From positions 816,001-880,000 of the forward strand of contig JACCIC010000036.1 of the NCBI GenBank assembly GCA_018907035.1: a stretch of 64,000 nt of DNA, written 5' to 3'. This document shows positions 40,011 through 49,969 of the stretch, piece after piece. The notes beneath the pieces were generated by a model. It saw nothing but the letters and a program-made list of their open reading frames with translations, did no database searches and was not told the origin of the DNA. The translations under genes and the position numbers were made by a program. Source of the stretch: Sycobia sp. Sy_11 (Eukaryota; Arthropoda; Insecta; Hymenoptera; Epichrysomallidae). The first letter of the stretch is position 1; every line of letters starts with the position of its first letter.

Positions 40011-40554
40011 ATTTTCACGATATCAAAAATTTATGATGCGAAAAAATTTTAACTAATGTGTTAGTATGGAATTGTTGACATATGAATAAGCTTTGATTAT
40101 GACATATGTAACCATTGAATACTCGCACAGTATTGGTGGCGCCATCTCTTACAAAAAACGGGAAAGACTTATTCACACTCCTAATACATTATTTCAAGTC
40201 TATATTTTCAGCTTAGTAAAAAAAATGTTTCTTGAAGACTCGAAGATAACTATCAATTACTTCAAATTCGCATTACAATATTTTTTCTTTCAATAGCATT
40301 AACGTAATATGTTGACAGCTTAAATGCGATAATTTTTCGATGTGAACATGATTCAAACTTTTCATTGATCTCATCAAGTCTTCATGTGGTTATTTTTCCT
40401 ACAATTAAATTTAATATCTTTATGTTATAAACACTTCAAATGAAATTATTTATCATCCTACATCTAAGACTAGAATACCTATCATTATAATGACCCCAGA
40501 AGTGTACCAGGAAACATACAGAAAAGATATTCATTCCGATAATACGACTTTATA

Positions 40555-41809
40555 TTAGGTTGTCAAATATATCCCTTCTGCTTTTTTGCTCTTCATTCAA
40601 TGCTTTATAAAAAGTGTTACAGTGGTCGGATTTACTTCAAATATGCGCCATTTTGTTCGATAATCTGTTTCCATCTAGACCGCAACTTCATAATACCCCT
40701 CTCGTAGAAACCCCTGTCCTTATTTGCGAAGAACTCGAACAGCCACTTTTCACACGGCCGTTCAACATGGACAAGAACAGGTGGTAATCACTTGGCGCTA
40801 TATCTGGACTATATGATGGATGCGATAAAACCTCCCATCCGAACTCCCATAGCTTCTGACGAGTCATCAACGAAGTGTGCGGTCTGGCGTTGGTGGAGCA
40901 CTACACCCTTGCTGTTGGCGAATTGTGGACGATTCTGGTCGATAGGCTGCTTCAAGCGGTCCAGTTGTTCACAATAGATGGTAGAATGTAGTGTCAGGCC
41001 ATATGGGAGCATCTCATAGTGGATGATTTCTTTGCAATCCCACCAAAAACACACAGAAAAATCTTCATGGCCGTCAATCCCGGCTTGACCACTGTTTGGG
41101 ACGGTCCACCGGCCTTGAACCACGACCGTTTCCGCTTGATATTGTCGTATGTGATCCATTTTTCGTCGCCAGTCAACATCTGCTTCAAAAATGGGTCGAG
41201 TTCGTTCCATTTCAGCAGCACATCGCAGGCGTTGATTCGGTCCAGAAGGTTTTTTGGCGTCAAATCATGCGGCACCCAAACATCAACCTTTTTTTGTATC
41301 CAGCCTTCTGCAGATGGTTTAAAATGGTTTGGTGACTAACTCTAATGGGGGTGTCAAACTCACTGGGCGATGTCACGAGATGTCATATGCCGGTCTAACT
41401 CGATAAATTTCATGATTTGATCGGTATTCGTCGTCACAGGTCTTCCACCGGCTGGCATATTCATGGTGTCGTTTTCACCGGCTCTGAATCGTCGAAACCA
41501 TTCCTCCATGATTCGAAGTGATAGCGTGCCATCCCCCAAAACACCATTTATCTCACGGAATGTTTCTCTAGCGGATTTGCCTTTAACGAAGGAAATCTTT
41601 AAAATAGCGCGAATTTCGGCTCCATGTTTACACATTTAAAACTTTTGAACACAATATTCAAACTAATCATGCATAGCGTCGTTTCATACGTTATGTGAAG
41701 ATCTTTCGAATAATGTATAGTATTGCCAGATACGAGCTCTGTAGCGCTTTGTACATAGCCGCGAAATTCCTAAGACAAAAAGGTGAAAGGGAGATATTTG
41801 AAAACCTAA
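40555..41809 (-). mobile_element. Mariner element (copy C, a different family), full length
   Basis: The inverted ends read TTAGGTTGTCAAATAT on the left and, inverted, TTAGGTTTTCAAATAT on the right. The left target site is TA; on the right the expected TA now reads TG. It is about 1255 bp long, with the transposase on the minus strand. The right (5') end shares its noncoding leader with a solo end at 45165-45396. Confidence 0.87.
40640..41635 (-). pseudogene. Mariner transposase pseudogene (copy C)
   Basis: The coding order on the minus strand is MCKHGAEIRAILKISF..KGKSARETFREIN (41635), WFRRFRAGEN, SRDIAQ and then a stop. VPHDLTPKNLLDRI follows in another frame after an A-rich slip, then LTGDEKWITYDNIKRKRSW with the first Asp, and finally EFGWEVLSHP..YSPDIAPSDYH in a third frame. 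Where the family has HQDNARPH, the sequence runs CACCAACGCCAGACCGCAC. A small deletion there has removed the second catalytic Asp codon and shifted the frame. It is inactive. Confidence 0.85.
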
Positions 41810-41889
41810 TGCATTGTTAAATTCCAATAAAAATGAATTATATTTACATATTTCTAAATTCTCTTTTACACATTGTACATATATAAATA

Positions 41890-42039
41890 CTAGCATTCCC
41901 CGTCTCAGCTTCGACAGAGATAATAATTTAACCGATTTCATAAACAATTCAATAATATCTAAGTAAAACGTACTCTATTTATAAAAAGATATGTTTCTAT
42001 AAATAATTGACTGTAATTTACCTATCATGGCTTCTGTAT
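41890..42039 (-). repeat. Outer inverted repeat, left arm with Helitron-like terminus
   Basis: Its reverse complement matches 44717-44868 almost base for base over about 150 bp, ending in GAATGCTAG. The hairpin before CTAG is present but has one mismatch, so this is the more decayed terminus. Confidence 0.8.
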
Positions 42040-42099
42040 AAAAAGTTTCTTCAATATAGTGTCCACTTCAAAAAGTTGATATTTCGCCGAAAATTTTAT

Positions 42100-42153
<54 letters not shown>

Positions 42154-42159
<6 letters not shown>

Positions 42160-42325
42160 TATTAAATACGGCTTCATGAAGAAAATTGTACTTTCGATTT
42201 CGGGCGGTAAAGAAGATGTGCAAGTGTCTCGAGATGACGTTTACAGAGAGTATCATGTTCGGACTATAGGAAATGTTCCACGACGACTCCTATAGAGAGT
42301 TTTGTGTTGGAGAGGTAGAATACAA
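42154..42325 (+). repeat. Second inverted repeat, left arm (minisatellite leader plus units)
   Basis: It begins ATGCATATTAAATACGGCTT, continues GAAGAAAATTGTACTTT, and then has about two diverged 60-bp minisatellite units. The reverse complement of 44497-44667 matches along its length. A third, direct copy of the leader stands at about 43528-43590 in front of the main array. Confidence 0.75.
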
Positions 42326-42351
42326 TGCGAATATGTGAATATCATATTTTC

Positions 42352-42390
42352 TAAGTAGACGATGGATATTGCCTTCTTATGCAGAAATTA

Positions 42391-42392
<2 letters not shown>
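42352..42392 (+). repeat. Inner inverted repeat, left arm
   Basis: The stretch TAGACGATGGATATTGCC plus TTCTTATGCAGAA reappears inverted at 43281-43332 (AGACGATGGATATTGCCTTT on the minus strand). Both arms abut a (TA)n tract. Confidence 0.75.
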
Positions 42393-42435
<43 letters not shown>

Positions 42436-42438
<3 letters not shown>

Positions 42439-42557
42439 TATCATATCATATCATATCATATCATATCAGATCATATCATATCATATCATATCAGATCATA
42501 TCATAACATATCATATCATACTTCATATCATATCATATCATATCATATCATATCATA
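42436..42557 (+). repeat. (TCATA)n pentanucleotide tract
   Basis: About 24 units of TCATA with a few variants (TCAGA, ACATA, CTTCA), directly after a (TA)n tract. It ends at ACTAATTTATAAAGAC, where Helentron-like 5' sequence starts. Confidence 0.9.
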
Positions 42558-42700
42558 CTAATTTATAAAGACAAAGCGTGTTTTTGTTTGTACGCGATAA
42601 CCGAAAAAACTACTGAACGGATTGTTCTGAAATTTGACATATAGATTCTATATTACCTTGGGAAGGACATGGGCTATATTTTTTCTTGAAAATAATTTTA
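42555..42700 (+). mobile_element. Helentron-like 5' terminal sequence
   Basis: The stretch TATAAAGACAAAGCGTG, TTTTTGTTTGTACGCG, ACTACTGAACGGATT and CTGAAATTTGACATATAGA follows the layout seen at the 5' side of insect Helentron-like elements: a start near ATAAAG, a T-rich run, then 'ACTACTGAACGGATT..GAAATTT'. This is recognition from memory of such elements and not from alignment. Confidence 0.45.
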
Positions 42701-42984
42701 CTTTTAACAATAAATTAAGTTAACAGTTTTAGTGGTTAGTTTCACCAGCGGCCACTACGTGACATCTTGAATCACGAACATCAACTCAATGTAGTCGGCT
42801 TAAAGTATTAATACCAGGCCAACTCAAACGAATGTTTGTATCCAACTTTGGGATTCGTATCCTAAAGGACGTGTGACGTTTAGTCGGTATTACCTTTTTT
42901 GTTCTTCAGGTTAATCTGACATTACTCCCACATCTTATGGATATCTTTTGATTTTTGTAAATTTTATTTTCTCTTACGGGGGAA

Positions 42985-42987
42985 ATC

Positions 42988-43039
<52 letters not shown>

Positions 43040-43222
43040 AAAAAATGGTTCTGCATGCCAAATCATACTGAATATAGTTTGTGACGACAAATTATATTTT
43101 TATTTTTATACATTCTATTAACTTCAGAAATGTGACAAGAGCCTATGCTTTTTTTAGTTCGAACAAAAGAAATATGGCAAAATAGGTTTCTTTATCAACA
43201 ACCTCGAAACTACGTAAGATTC

Positions 43223-43225
<3 letters not shown>
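42985..43225 (+). repeat. Third inverted repeat, left arm with (CT)n
   Basis: A (CT)n tract (42988-43036) is followed by ATGGTTCTGCATGCCAAAT, TGAATATAGTTTGTGACGAC and CAAAAGAAATATGGCAAAA, then (TA)n. The whole block, both microsatellites included, is present inverted at 44905-45134. Confidence 0.82.
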
Positions 43226-43280
<55 letters not shown>

Positions 43281-43283
<3 letters not shown>

Positions 43284-43332
43284 CGTCACTTCTGCATAAA
43301 TGCATAAAAAGGCAATATCCATCGTCTGCTTA
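43281..43332 (-). repeat. Inner inverted repeat, right arm
   Basis: This is the inverted copy of 42352-42392, with a short extra GCATTTAT insertion. It begins directly at the end of a (TA)n tract. Confidence 0.75.
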
Positions 43333-43461
43333 AAAAATAAGTTATTTGCATAACAACATTTTGCTTGAATTTCAGTTGGCATCGCTACGAAAATATTCAC
43401 GGTATCTAATTGGAAAAACGAAAATATAGGAAATATGTATATATATGTTATATGTGTATAA

Positions 43462-43504
<43 letters not shown>

Positions 43505-43540
43505 TGTATATTATATTGTATATAAGATATATATACACAT

Positions 43541-44430
43541 TTTAAATACGGTTTCTACTGAGAAATATTGTATTGTCGTGTACGGGCGGTCGATTACGAT
43601 ATTCCGTTACCTCAAGACGATTTCTATAGGCAGTTGTGTGTTCGAATGATAGAATGCAATGTCCAGGTGTCTCTAAGCGATTTCTATAGGGAATATTGTA
43701 TTTAGTTGATAGAAAACAACGTCCAAGTACGAGAAAATCAACTTCTATGGGAAGATTCGTGTATGGACGGTAAAATACGACATCTAGGTCTTCCCGAACG
43801 ACTTCTACGGGGAGTATTGTGTTTAGTCGTTAGGAAGCCATGGTAGTTTTCTCGGGACGACTTCTACAGGGAATTTCGTGTTCGGACGGTAGGGGATGAT
43901 GTCCAGGTATGACAGGACGACTTCCACGGGGAATTTCGTGTTCGGACGGTAGCAGACGATGTCCAGGTGTCTCTAAATGACTTGTATGGGGAGTTTCGTG
44001 TTTGGATAGTGGGATAAGATGTCCAAGCGCTTCGGGACGACTTCTACGGGAAATTGCGTGTTCGGACGGTAGAAAACGATGTCCAGGTATGACGGAATGA
44101 CTGCTACGGGGAATTTCGCGTTCGGACGGTAGAAGACGATGGCCAGGTATGACGGAACGACTTCTACAGGGAGTTGTCTATTCGGACGGTAGAATAAGAT
44201 GTCCAGGTGTCTCTGAACGACTTATACGGGGAATTTCGTGTTCGGACGGTAGAAAACGATATCCAGGTACGACGGGATGACTTCCACGAGGAATTTCGTG
44301 TTTGGACGGTAGAAGACGATGTCCAGGCATGACGAGACGACTTCTATGGAGAGTTTCGTGTTTGGATAGTGGGATCAGATGTTGGAATGTTTTGGAACGA
44401 CTTCGACGGGGCGTGTTTAAGATACTTCTA
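43541..44430 (+). repeat. 60-bp minisatellite array, about 14-15 units
   Basis: Units are exactly 60 bp and imperfect. Conserved cores are GACTTCTACGGGGAATTTCG, TGTTCGGACGGTAGAA and GATGTCCAGG. Some units end in GTGTCTCT and others in TATGACGG. The unit at 44341 shares variants (GTTTGGATAGTGGGAT) with the one at 43981, hinting at a six-unit, 360-bp higher-order repeat. Because 60 is divisible by 3, an antisense frame stays open for a few units (44178-44465) as a 20-residue repeat, but flanking units contain stops. Confidence 0.9.
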
Positions 44431-44439
44431 TAATGAGAT

Positions 44440-44667
44440 TCATTTTCTATCGTTCGAACACGCACAATCGCAGTAAAAGTCGTCCCGGAATACCTGGACG
44501 TCGTAAACTACCTTCCTAACAAAAAACTTTATAGCAATCGTCCCGAGACATGTTCTATATTACGAACATGATACTCTATAAACGTCGTCTCGAGACAATT
44601 GGACATCTTTTCTTATCGCTCAAACTCAAAAGTACAATTTTCTTCATAGAAGCCGTATGTAATATGC
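44440..44667 (-). repeat. Inverted minisatellite units and leader, right arm
   Basis: Here the 60-bp units appear on the opposite strand to the main array (for example GTCGTCCCGG and TACCTGGACGTCG). They end in an inverted leader, TACGGCTTC followed by TATGAAGAAA on the minus strand. The strand switch occurs at about 44430-44460. This arm pairs with 42154-42325. Confidence 0.72.
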
Positions 44668-44716
44668 ATACGTGTGTGTATTAAATACGGTTGTACATTC
44701 TGTATATCCATACTGT

Positions 44717-44867
44717 ATATACAGAAGCGACGATAGGTAAATTACGGTCAATTATTTATAGTAATATATATTTTTTATATATAGAGTACTTTTTCTTAGA
44801 TATTATTGAATTGCTTATGAAATCGGTTAAATTCTTATCTCGGGCGAAGCCGAGACGGGGGATGCTA

Positions 44868-44868
<1 letters not shown>
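44717..44868 (+). repeat. Outer inverted repeat, right arm with Helitron-like terminus
   Basis: This arm shares ACAGAAGCGACGATAGG, GGTAAATTACGGTCAATT and TTAGATATTATTGAATTG with the inverted left arm and ends in a 6-bp perfect hairpin and CTAG. A (TA)n tract begins immediately after CTAG. Confidence 0.8.
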
Positions 44869-44904
<36 letters not shown>

Positions 44905-44913
<9 letters not shown>

Positions 44914-45083
44914 TCGATGTTGTTGGTAAAATAATCCTATTTTGCAATCATTTCTTTTGTTCCAACTAAAAAAAACAGTCTCTTGTCATAATTCTGAAGT
45001 TAATATAATGTATAAAAACAAAAATATAATTTGTCGTCACAAACTATATTCAGTATAATTTGTCATACAGAACCATCTTATAA

Positions 45084-45134
<51 letters not shown>
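44905..45134 (-). repeat. Third inverted repeat, right arm with (GA)n
   Basis: This is the inverted counterpart of 42985-43225. It lies outside the CTAG terminus at 44868, so the inverted duplication is wider than the Helitron-like ends. The arms differ by scattered substitutions and small indels, which argues against a simple assembly artefact. Confidence 0.82.
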
Positions 45135-45135
<1 letters not shown>

Positions 45136-45164
45136 TTTTCGAAGAAAAAGAGAGAGAGATTTGA

Positions 45165-45396
45165 CGAAGAAAAACTGTAAAATAGCGCAAATTTCGGCGT
45201 TAGTGACCTCCATGTTTACACGTCGATAATTTTTGAACGAAATATCCAAACTAATCATGTATAGCGTCGTTTTGTACGTTATTTCAAGACCCTTCAAATG
45301 ATGTATAGTATTGCCAGATACGAGCTCTGTAGCGCTTTGTACATAGCCGCGAAATTCATAAGACAAAAAGGCTGAAGGGAGATATTTGACAACCTA
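45165..45396 (-). mobile_element. Solo 5' end of mariner family C
   Basis: This stretch closely matches 41585-41809, the 5' leader and terminal repeat of copy C, in the same orientation. It ends in the same TCAAATAT-type terminus (inverted) next to CCTAATA. No other part of the element is present. On the left it is joined to a (GA)n tract and the inverted repeat arm at 44905-45134. Confidence 0.82.
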
Positions 45397-45399
45397 ATA

Positions 45400-46880
45400 T
45401 TTTGAAGTTATTGAAGTTATTGAATTTTGTGTTTAGTGATAATTGCCAATGAAAGGTAATTTATTTATACATATGAACTACGAGCCGATTGCATTTATAT
45501 GTTCTTAGACTTACATTTTTGCATACGTTCCAATTTCGGGTTAATCAGACTTACCTAAATTTTTAGTTAAATTTAGGTCTATAAGTGATTCTCAATATTT
45601 ACTCCTTTTCCTCCATTTTATATCAAATATCTGAGATGAAATTCAATTCCAAAGAATATTACGTGCATCAATTTACTTGAAGCAGCCTACTTAAGCTCCA
45701 TGTGGTGACAAAACTACGAAATTCATCTTATCGACTATAACAGCTTTTACTACAGAATGCAGAAATGATTTACAAATTGCAGAATGATTATTTTTTTATG
45801 TATATCAATTTTAATATTAAATATTTTTAATATTTTAAATTTGGATTGTTCGTACCATAGTTTACAGGACATTCAAAATTATAACCATAACTTGCGAAAT
45901 TATTCATCAACTGTGTTAAGCTACAATTGCTGATGTATGCGCTGTTTTTCTGGCATTTCTCAGCGTTCACAATTTTATGATGAAGCATGCCACAAACTTA
46001 AATGATAACTAACACCATTATTCTGATAATAAAACTACATTTTGTTTTATAACTAGTCTCATTACCTACACATATCATTTAAAAATTATTAAATGTTCAA
46101 CGGAATAATAGCTAAATTCAATAATCATAATCACGCAATAACCTTTGTTATCTAACGCGCAATAACCTTTGAAGGTGCAAGAACAAAATAAACATCTGAA
46201 AGATTTATAAAAAAAGTTTTGTTCAAAGGAGTGTTATCTTTCCCTTTGTGAAAAGCAAATTTAGGTTGTTTTCCGTAACTGTAGGCTTCAAAAATAGTAT
46301 CATTTAAGATTATATTTTCTATCAATTTCAAAGAAAGAATGTAGTAGATAAATATTTCATTGTCATACTTTTAGCAACTAGCTCTGACTATTGCCAAGGC
46401 TATGAGGTTGGAATACCTTTTCTAATACATTTCTGTATCTAGTTCAACTTATTAAGTAACAAATACTAAACAGTTGAATAATTTGACAATGCAATGATGC
46501 ACATTCACGTTTATCTTCCAAGCCATTAAATAAAAATTTTAAGACTTTATTTGATAATAAGTATGCGAGGAAAATATTTTTAAAAGATCAAATTTTGTTT
46601 TACTAAATGATATAGCGTAAAATCTACAGCCAGCCAGAGACAGAATGGGCACATACTGGACGACTGTTTTCATGCAGCGAATCCACGACACTCGGCTTAT
46701 GTTATATAGAAAGTCTCGACTAGAGGGCACCTGCGATCGAATAATCTTTTAGGATATGAAGAGTTGATTAACACCTTCAATCACATCTGAAAGGTGCATG
46801 GACTTGCCGCTGGCCAGTTACTTATACTTGTCGATATCTTAATACCATTATTGAATTTAATATTATGTTCGAGTAGTACC
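45400..46880. other. No gene recognised
   Basis: AT-rich sequence between the mariner solo end and the R2/R4-type remnant. The minus-strand open frame at 46539-46730 has no recognisable domain. Confidence 0.4.
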
Positions 46881-46887
46881 TTGGTTC

Positions 46888-46888
<1 letters not shown>

Positions 46889-46945
<57 letters not shown>

Positions 46946-46947
46946 TT
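46889..46947. repeat. (CT)n microsatellite
   Basis: CT tract about 150 bp upstream of the R2/R4-type remnant. Confidence 0.92.
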
Positions 46948-47781
46948 CTAAGAATATATTTATCCCTAAGTAGGTACAGACTAGACAGACGGGAAATTTT
47001 ATATCAGCATCTGTCTTTTTACTGTGACTTCGAAGTCTTCATTAGGTAATGACACTAAGGACTCGTGCTGCTGTGTGCCTTGATGATCGACAATGCAACT
47101 TCGAAGGGCATTCGATGGCTGCTGCTACAAAACAATTTTATACGCCATCTTAAGAAGTTTCCTAGCTAATTATCCTTAACTGCACTTCGCCAACAGAGGG
47201 ATTGCAAAGGCCTTCAGCGATGTCGAGCATTCTACGTTGCTAGCTGTATCGAAAGAAGCTCAGTTACATCTAATTTTCTTAAATACCTCTAATACGTTAA
47301 AGGTTTGATTATGCTATTCAGTACTTATTTGAGCTCTACACTCCTGAGGATTATGAGAATAGCTAGGCAAGGAGAGCCACTCCCCCGGTTCTTTACAACA
47401 TCATGATAGACCATCGACTCTGATCACTCAGCTATGTTTTGAGTACATACATACAGAACATCCAATCACACCTATCTTTTGTTTTATCCGTCGGCCGTGT
47501 CTCAAGGAATCTTCATTAGTTCCAAAGCAGTATATTAGTTCTATATCAGTATATCATCACAAAGTTCAGATCAGTCTCGCAAAAATCTATCGCTTTTTTG
47601 AATCTAGAATATACAATCTATGATATAATGCTAGATATATCCAATTGTCATTATGGTTTTCTTAGACAACCTAGTCCTACCTGTAGATTCACCAACTGAA
47701 CTAGAAAATCTGCTCCCATGTATGGTTGCATATATCCAGAGCTGTGGGATTCTCATAAATATAGAGAAGTCCAATACGCGC

Positions 47782-47804
47782 CCTCTCTCTCTCTCTCTCT
47801 CTCC

Positions 47805-47876
<72 letters not shown>

Positions 47877-47890
47877 TTCTCTTTCTCTCT
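47782..47890. repeat. (CT)n microsatellite inside the R2/R4-type remnant
   Basis: It directly follows the IEKSNTRPL codons, so the expansion has occurred inside former coding sequence. Confidence 0.93.
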
Positions 47891-48026
47891 GTACCTGACT
47901 ACAGTAAATCTCTAAATCTTGTTTTTTTGCTAACTAGATATATATCGAAAAAAGTTCAATAAATAATTCAGATACTGAGCACTATCGTAGAGCTTTATGT
48001 AAATACTAAGCTCCCCAAAAAACTGA

Positions 48027-48420
48027 TTGAGTTCTTCATCTGTTCTTCTTTTAATTAGGCCTATTTTTTATCACAAACTACATGATACAAGGAAACTAGA
48101 AATTCAACGCCCGTTAAATGCGTGCATACGTTTTGTATATAATATACCAAGCATAGCTGGTATCACCTCTTATCTCAATTGGCTTTTAATTGAAAAGAGA
48201 AGGGCATATATAATTACTTTTTTTGTATTTAACTGTATTTCTCGAGGATCTCCTGGGTCGTTCCCGTTTTTGTAAATTGAAAATAGCCCAGTTGTTCGAA
48301 GATCCGCAAGGTTCAAGCCTACTTATTTAGTTGATTCTATTACACGTATAAAGGTCTGCAAATTCTCTTTATTATCACTGCTGCTGAACTCATTAGCTAT
48401 ATGACTACTTCTGAATTTAT
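48027..48420 (+). mobile_element. CR1/Jockey-like non-LTR C-terminal remnant, probably nested
   Basis: The frame contains LEIQRPLNACIRFVYNIP, ITSYLNWLLIEKRRAYI and, after a shift, FIITAAEL. This is the C-terminal signature of Jockey/CR1-type reverse transcriptases ('Q..LN.CIRF.YN....ITPY...L.WL....RR', then 'F...AA.LWN'). It sits between the RT and endonuclease parts of the R2-like remnant, so it is read as a nested insertion. Confidence 0.6.
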
Positions 48421-49494
48421 CATTGATCATACTTCTGCCTGTAACGTGTTGTTCATACTACTATCAGTGATACTGATGAATACGATATGCGTCTGCAGAC
48501 TGAAGAATTGTATGGTTTACACTTATCATTTATTTCTAGCGATATAGCTTTTCTATGTATATCTAATATTTTATTTTTATATATCTTTGCATGTGTAATT
48601 ATAACTTGAGTACTGCTAATATTATTCGAATTGTAACTTCAATTACTTGTAATCAGTAATTACTTTGTAAAAAATTACGACTTTATAATTTTATATGTAT
48701 TATTATTGTCAATAAGAGCCAAATAAGCTTTTATCTCAATTATTTTTTCAATAACTAATTCAATCAATTGATCAATCTCTCACTCCCTTTGGAAAGAATG
48801 GAAAACGGCCATGGACGCAAACATGACCGTCAAGGTCTAGGGCCAATCTGTGCAAACCATAAGCCACGAGAACATGTGGTCCTACTTTTTATTTCAGTTC
48901 CCCGCTGAAGTCAGAAGATACAGCCCTCTAGTCAGCTAGCTAGCCATCAACTACAATTCATGATCAATGCTCCACTCAAACTCCAACAAAATCTCTTCGC
49001 CCAAGCACCTTCTTTTTCTAAATAGCTTTGGAAAATACCAGTGTCGGGGAAATACTTGAGTGAATAGAATAATCAAGGATAATATCAGACATTAGCTCGC
49101 ATTCCAGAATGATGTACCAATGAATTCTTATAATATCTTAGTAGCATGCATAAGCGAAGGTCTGATCCTACAGGAAGGTAGAAAGAACTTCTCAATCAAG
49201 AACTCGGACACGAAGCCCAGCTAGCGACAATGGATTGCCGACGGCACTCGACTTATGTCTGAATTAATGCACATTGTCAGAAAGTCAGAATCGGTGTCAT
49301 ATCCTCTCTTTCTTGCAGATCTACGGGCAGGGACTACGGTAGACACTGAACACGAGCACAAACTAATAATCATATCATAAAACTGTTACGATCGTACACA
49401 TTATATCGTGATCAGCCGAAACAATGTCTTCGTTCATTTTATCGCCGACAATATCCATCAAATGGAATTAACGATTATAGAATAGCCTTGTTTC

Positions 49495-49760
49495 GTGACC
49501 ACTGAGAGACTTCGTATACCCGATCTACTTTGCTTGATGGATAATTACACAATAATATCTTATGATCGAATTGCCGAAGAACCGTCTAACCCAGAGAGAA
49601 CTGATATCACTAAGGTCATAAAGTACTCTCACAAGCTGGACATCAATGATGCCGTCAAGCACATGCTCGAAATAACAACTATATTACATCTACCAGTAAT
49701 CCTGACTTCTAGGAGATTATGGAGAATACACACCCCCCTCCCCTCTTTCTCGCTCTCTCT
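49495..49760 (+). pseudogene. Restriction-like endonuclease domain remnant of the R2/R4-type element
   Basis: This 98-residue open frame shows a PD motif (RIPDLLC), then SYDRIAEE, then TDITKVIKYS..LDINDAVK and LPVILTSRRLW. The layout matches the R2-type endonuclease: PD, a central D, then K..KY. In the family this nuclease nicks the target for priming reverse transcription. The central Asp-containing segment reads IISYDRI, so catalytic integrity is doubtful. The frame runs into a (CT)-like tail. Confidence 0.55.
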
Positions 49761-49969
49761 CTATCCATACCTCCCTCTCAATGTGTTATAATTGTTTCTA
49801 GTATTATCGTTAAACCAAACTTTTGTGATATCATAATGGATCACTCCTGTACTGAATTATCAACGAATAAGCATTTAATAATTTATCCCTTTTTAGAAAG
49901 TAATGAATTCAATTTTCTTTTGATCAAGCTAGTCTATAAAGCTTTTAAACAGCATCCTCTAGAATAATA

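Larger units (their letters stand above)
38950..40184 (-). mobile_element. Mariner element (copy B), mauritiana-like, nearly intact ends
   Basis: The terminal inverted repeats share GTGAATAAGTCTTTCCCGTT plus a T run. They are flanked by TA at 38948-38949 and 40185-40186. At about 1235 bp it is slightly shorter than a full mariner, which fits an internal deletion in the coding region. The transposase is on the minus strand. End similarity and the long open frame suggest a younger insertion than the other mariners here. Confidence 0.9.
41890..44868. mobile_element. Palindromic composite bounded by two outward-facing Helitron-like ends
   Basis: The right end (44840-44868) reads TCTCGG-GCGAAG-CCGAGA, a perfect 6-bp hairpin, then CGGGGGATG and CTAG. 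This is the layout of a Helitron/Helentron 3' end (hairpin a few bases before CTRR). The left end (41890 onward) is its inverted, slightly mutated copy. Similarity between the ends extends about 150 bp inward. Inside are nested inverted repeats, a (TCATA)n tract, a 5'-Helentron-like sequence at about 42555 and a 60-bp minisatellite. No Rep/helicase or transposase gene is visible, so it is nonautonomous. It could be one fold-back-like element or two nested copies in opposite orientation. Confidence 0.6.
47100..49760 (+). mobile_element. Decayed R2/R4-type non-LTR retrotransposon (RT plus restriction-like endonuclease)
   Basis: Pieces appear in the order expected of a site-specific, REL-endonuclease class element. 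RT motif A region: RGIAKAF-SDVEHSTLLAV (about 47195-47255). RQGEPL (47365) is followed after a frameshift by VLYNIMIDHRL (47388-47420). Degraded catalytic box: MVFLDNLVLPVDSPTELENLL (47653), where the family has F/YADD. SCGILINIEKS comes next. The C-terminal endonuclease gives RIPDLLC (about 49512) and KVIKYS..LDINDAVKHM (about 49613-49660). A (CT)n tract (47782-47890) and a second retroelement remnant interrupt it. Stops and shifts throughout mark it as dead. Confidence 0.65.

Noticed and set aside
43541..44430. Regular 60-bp repeats as a CRISPR array
   Set aside because: There are no unique spacers, the whole 60 bp repeats, and the context is an insect transposon cluster.
44178..44465. Minus-strand 95-codon frame with a 20-residue repeat
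   Set aside because: The repeat period equals the 60-bp minisatellite; neighbouring units contain stops in the same frame and no start or splice context supports translation.
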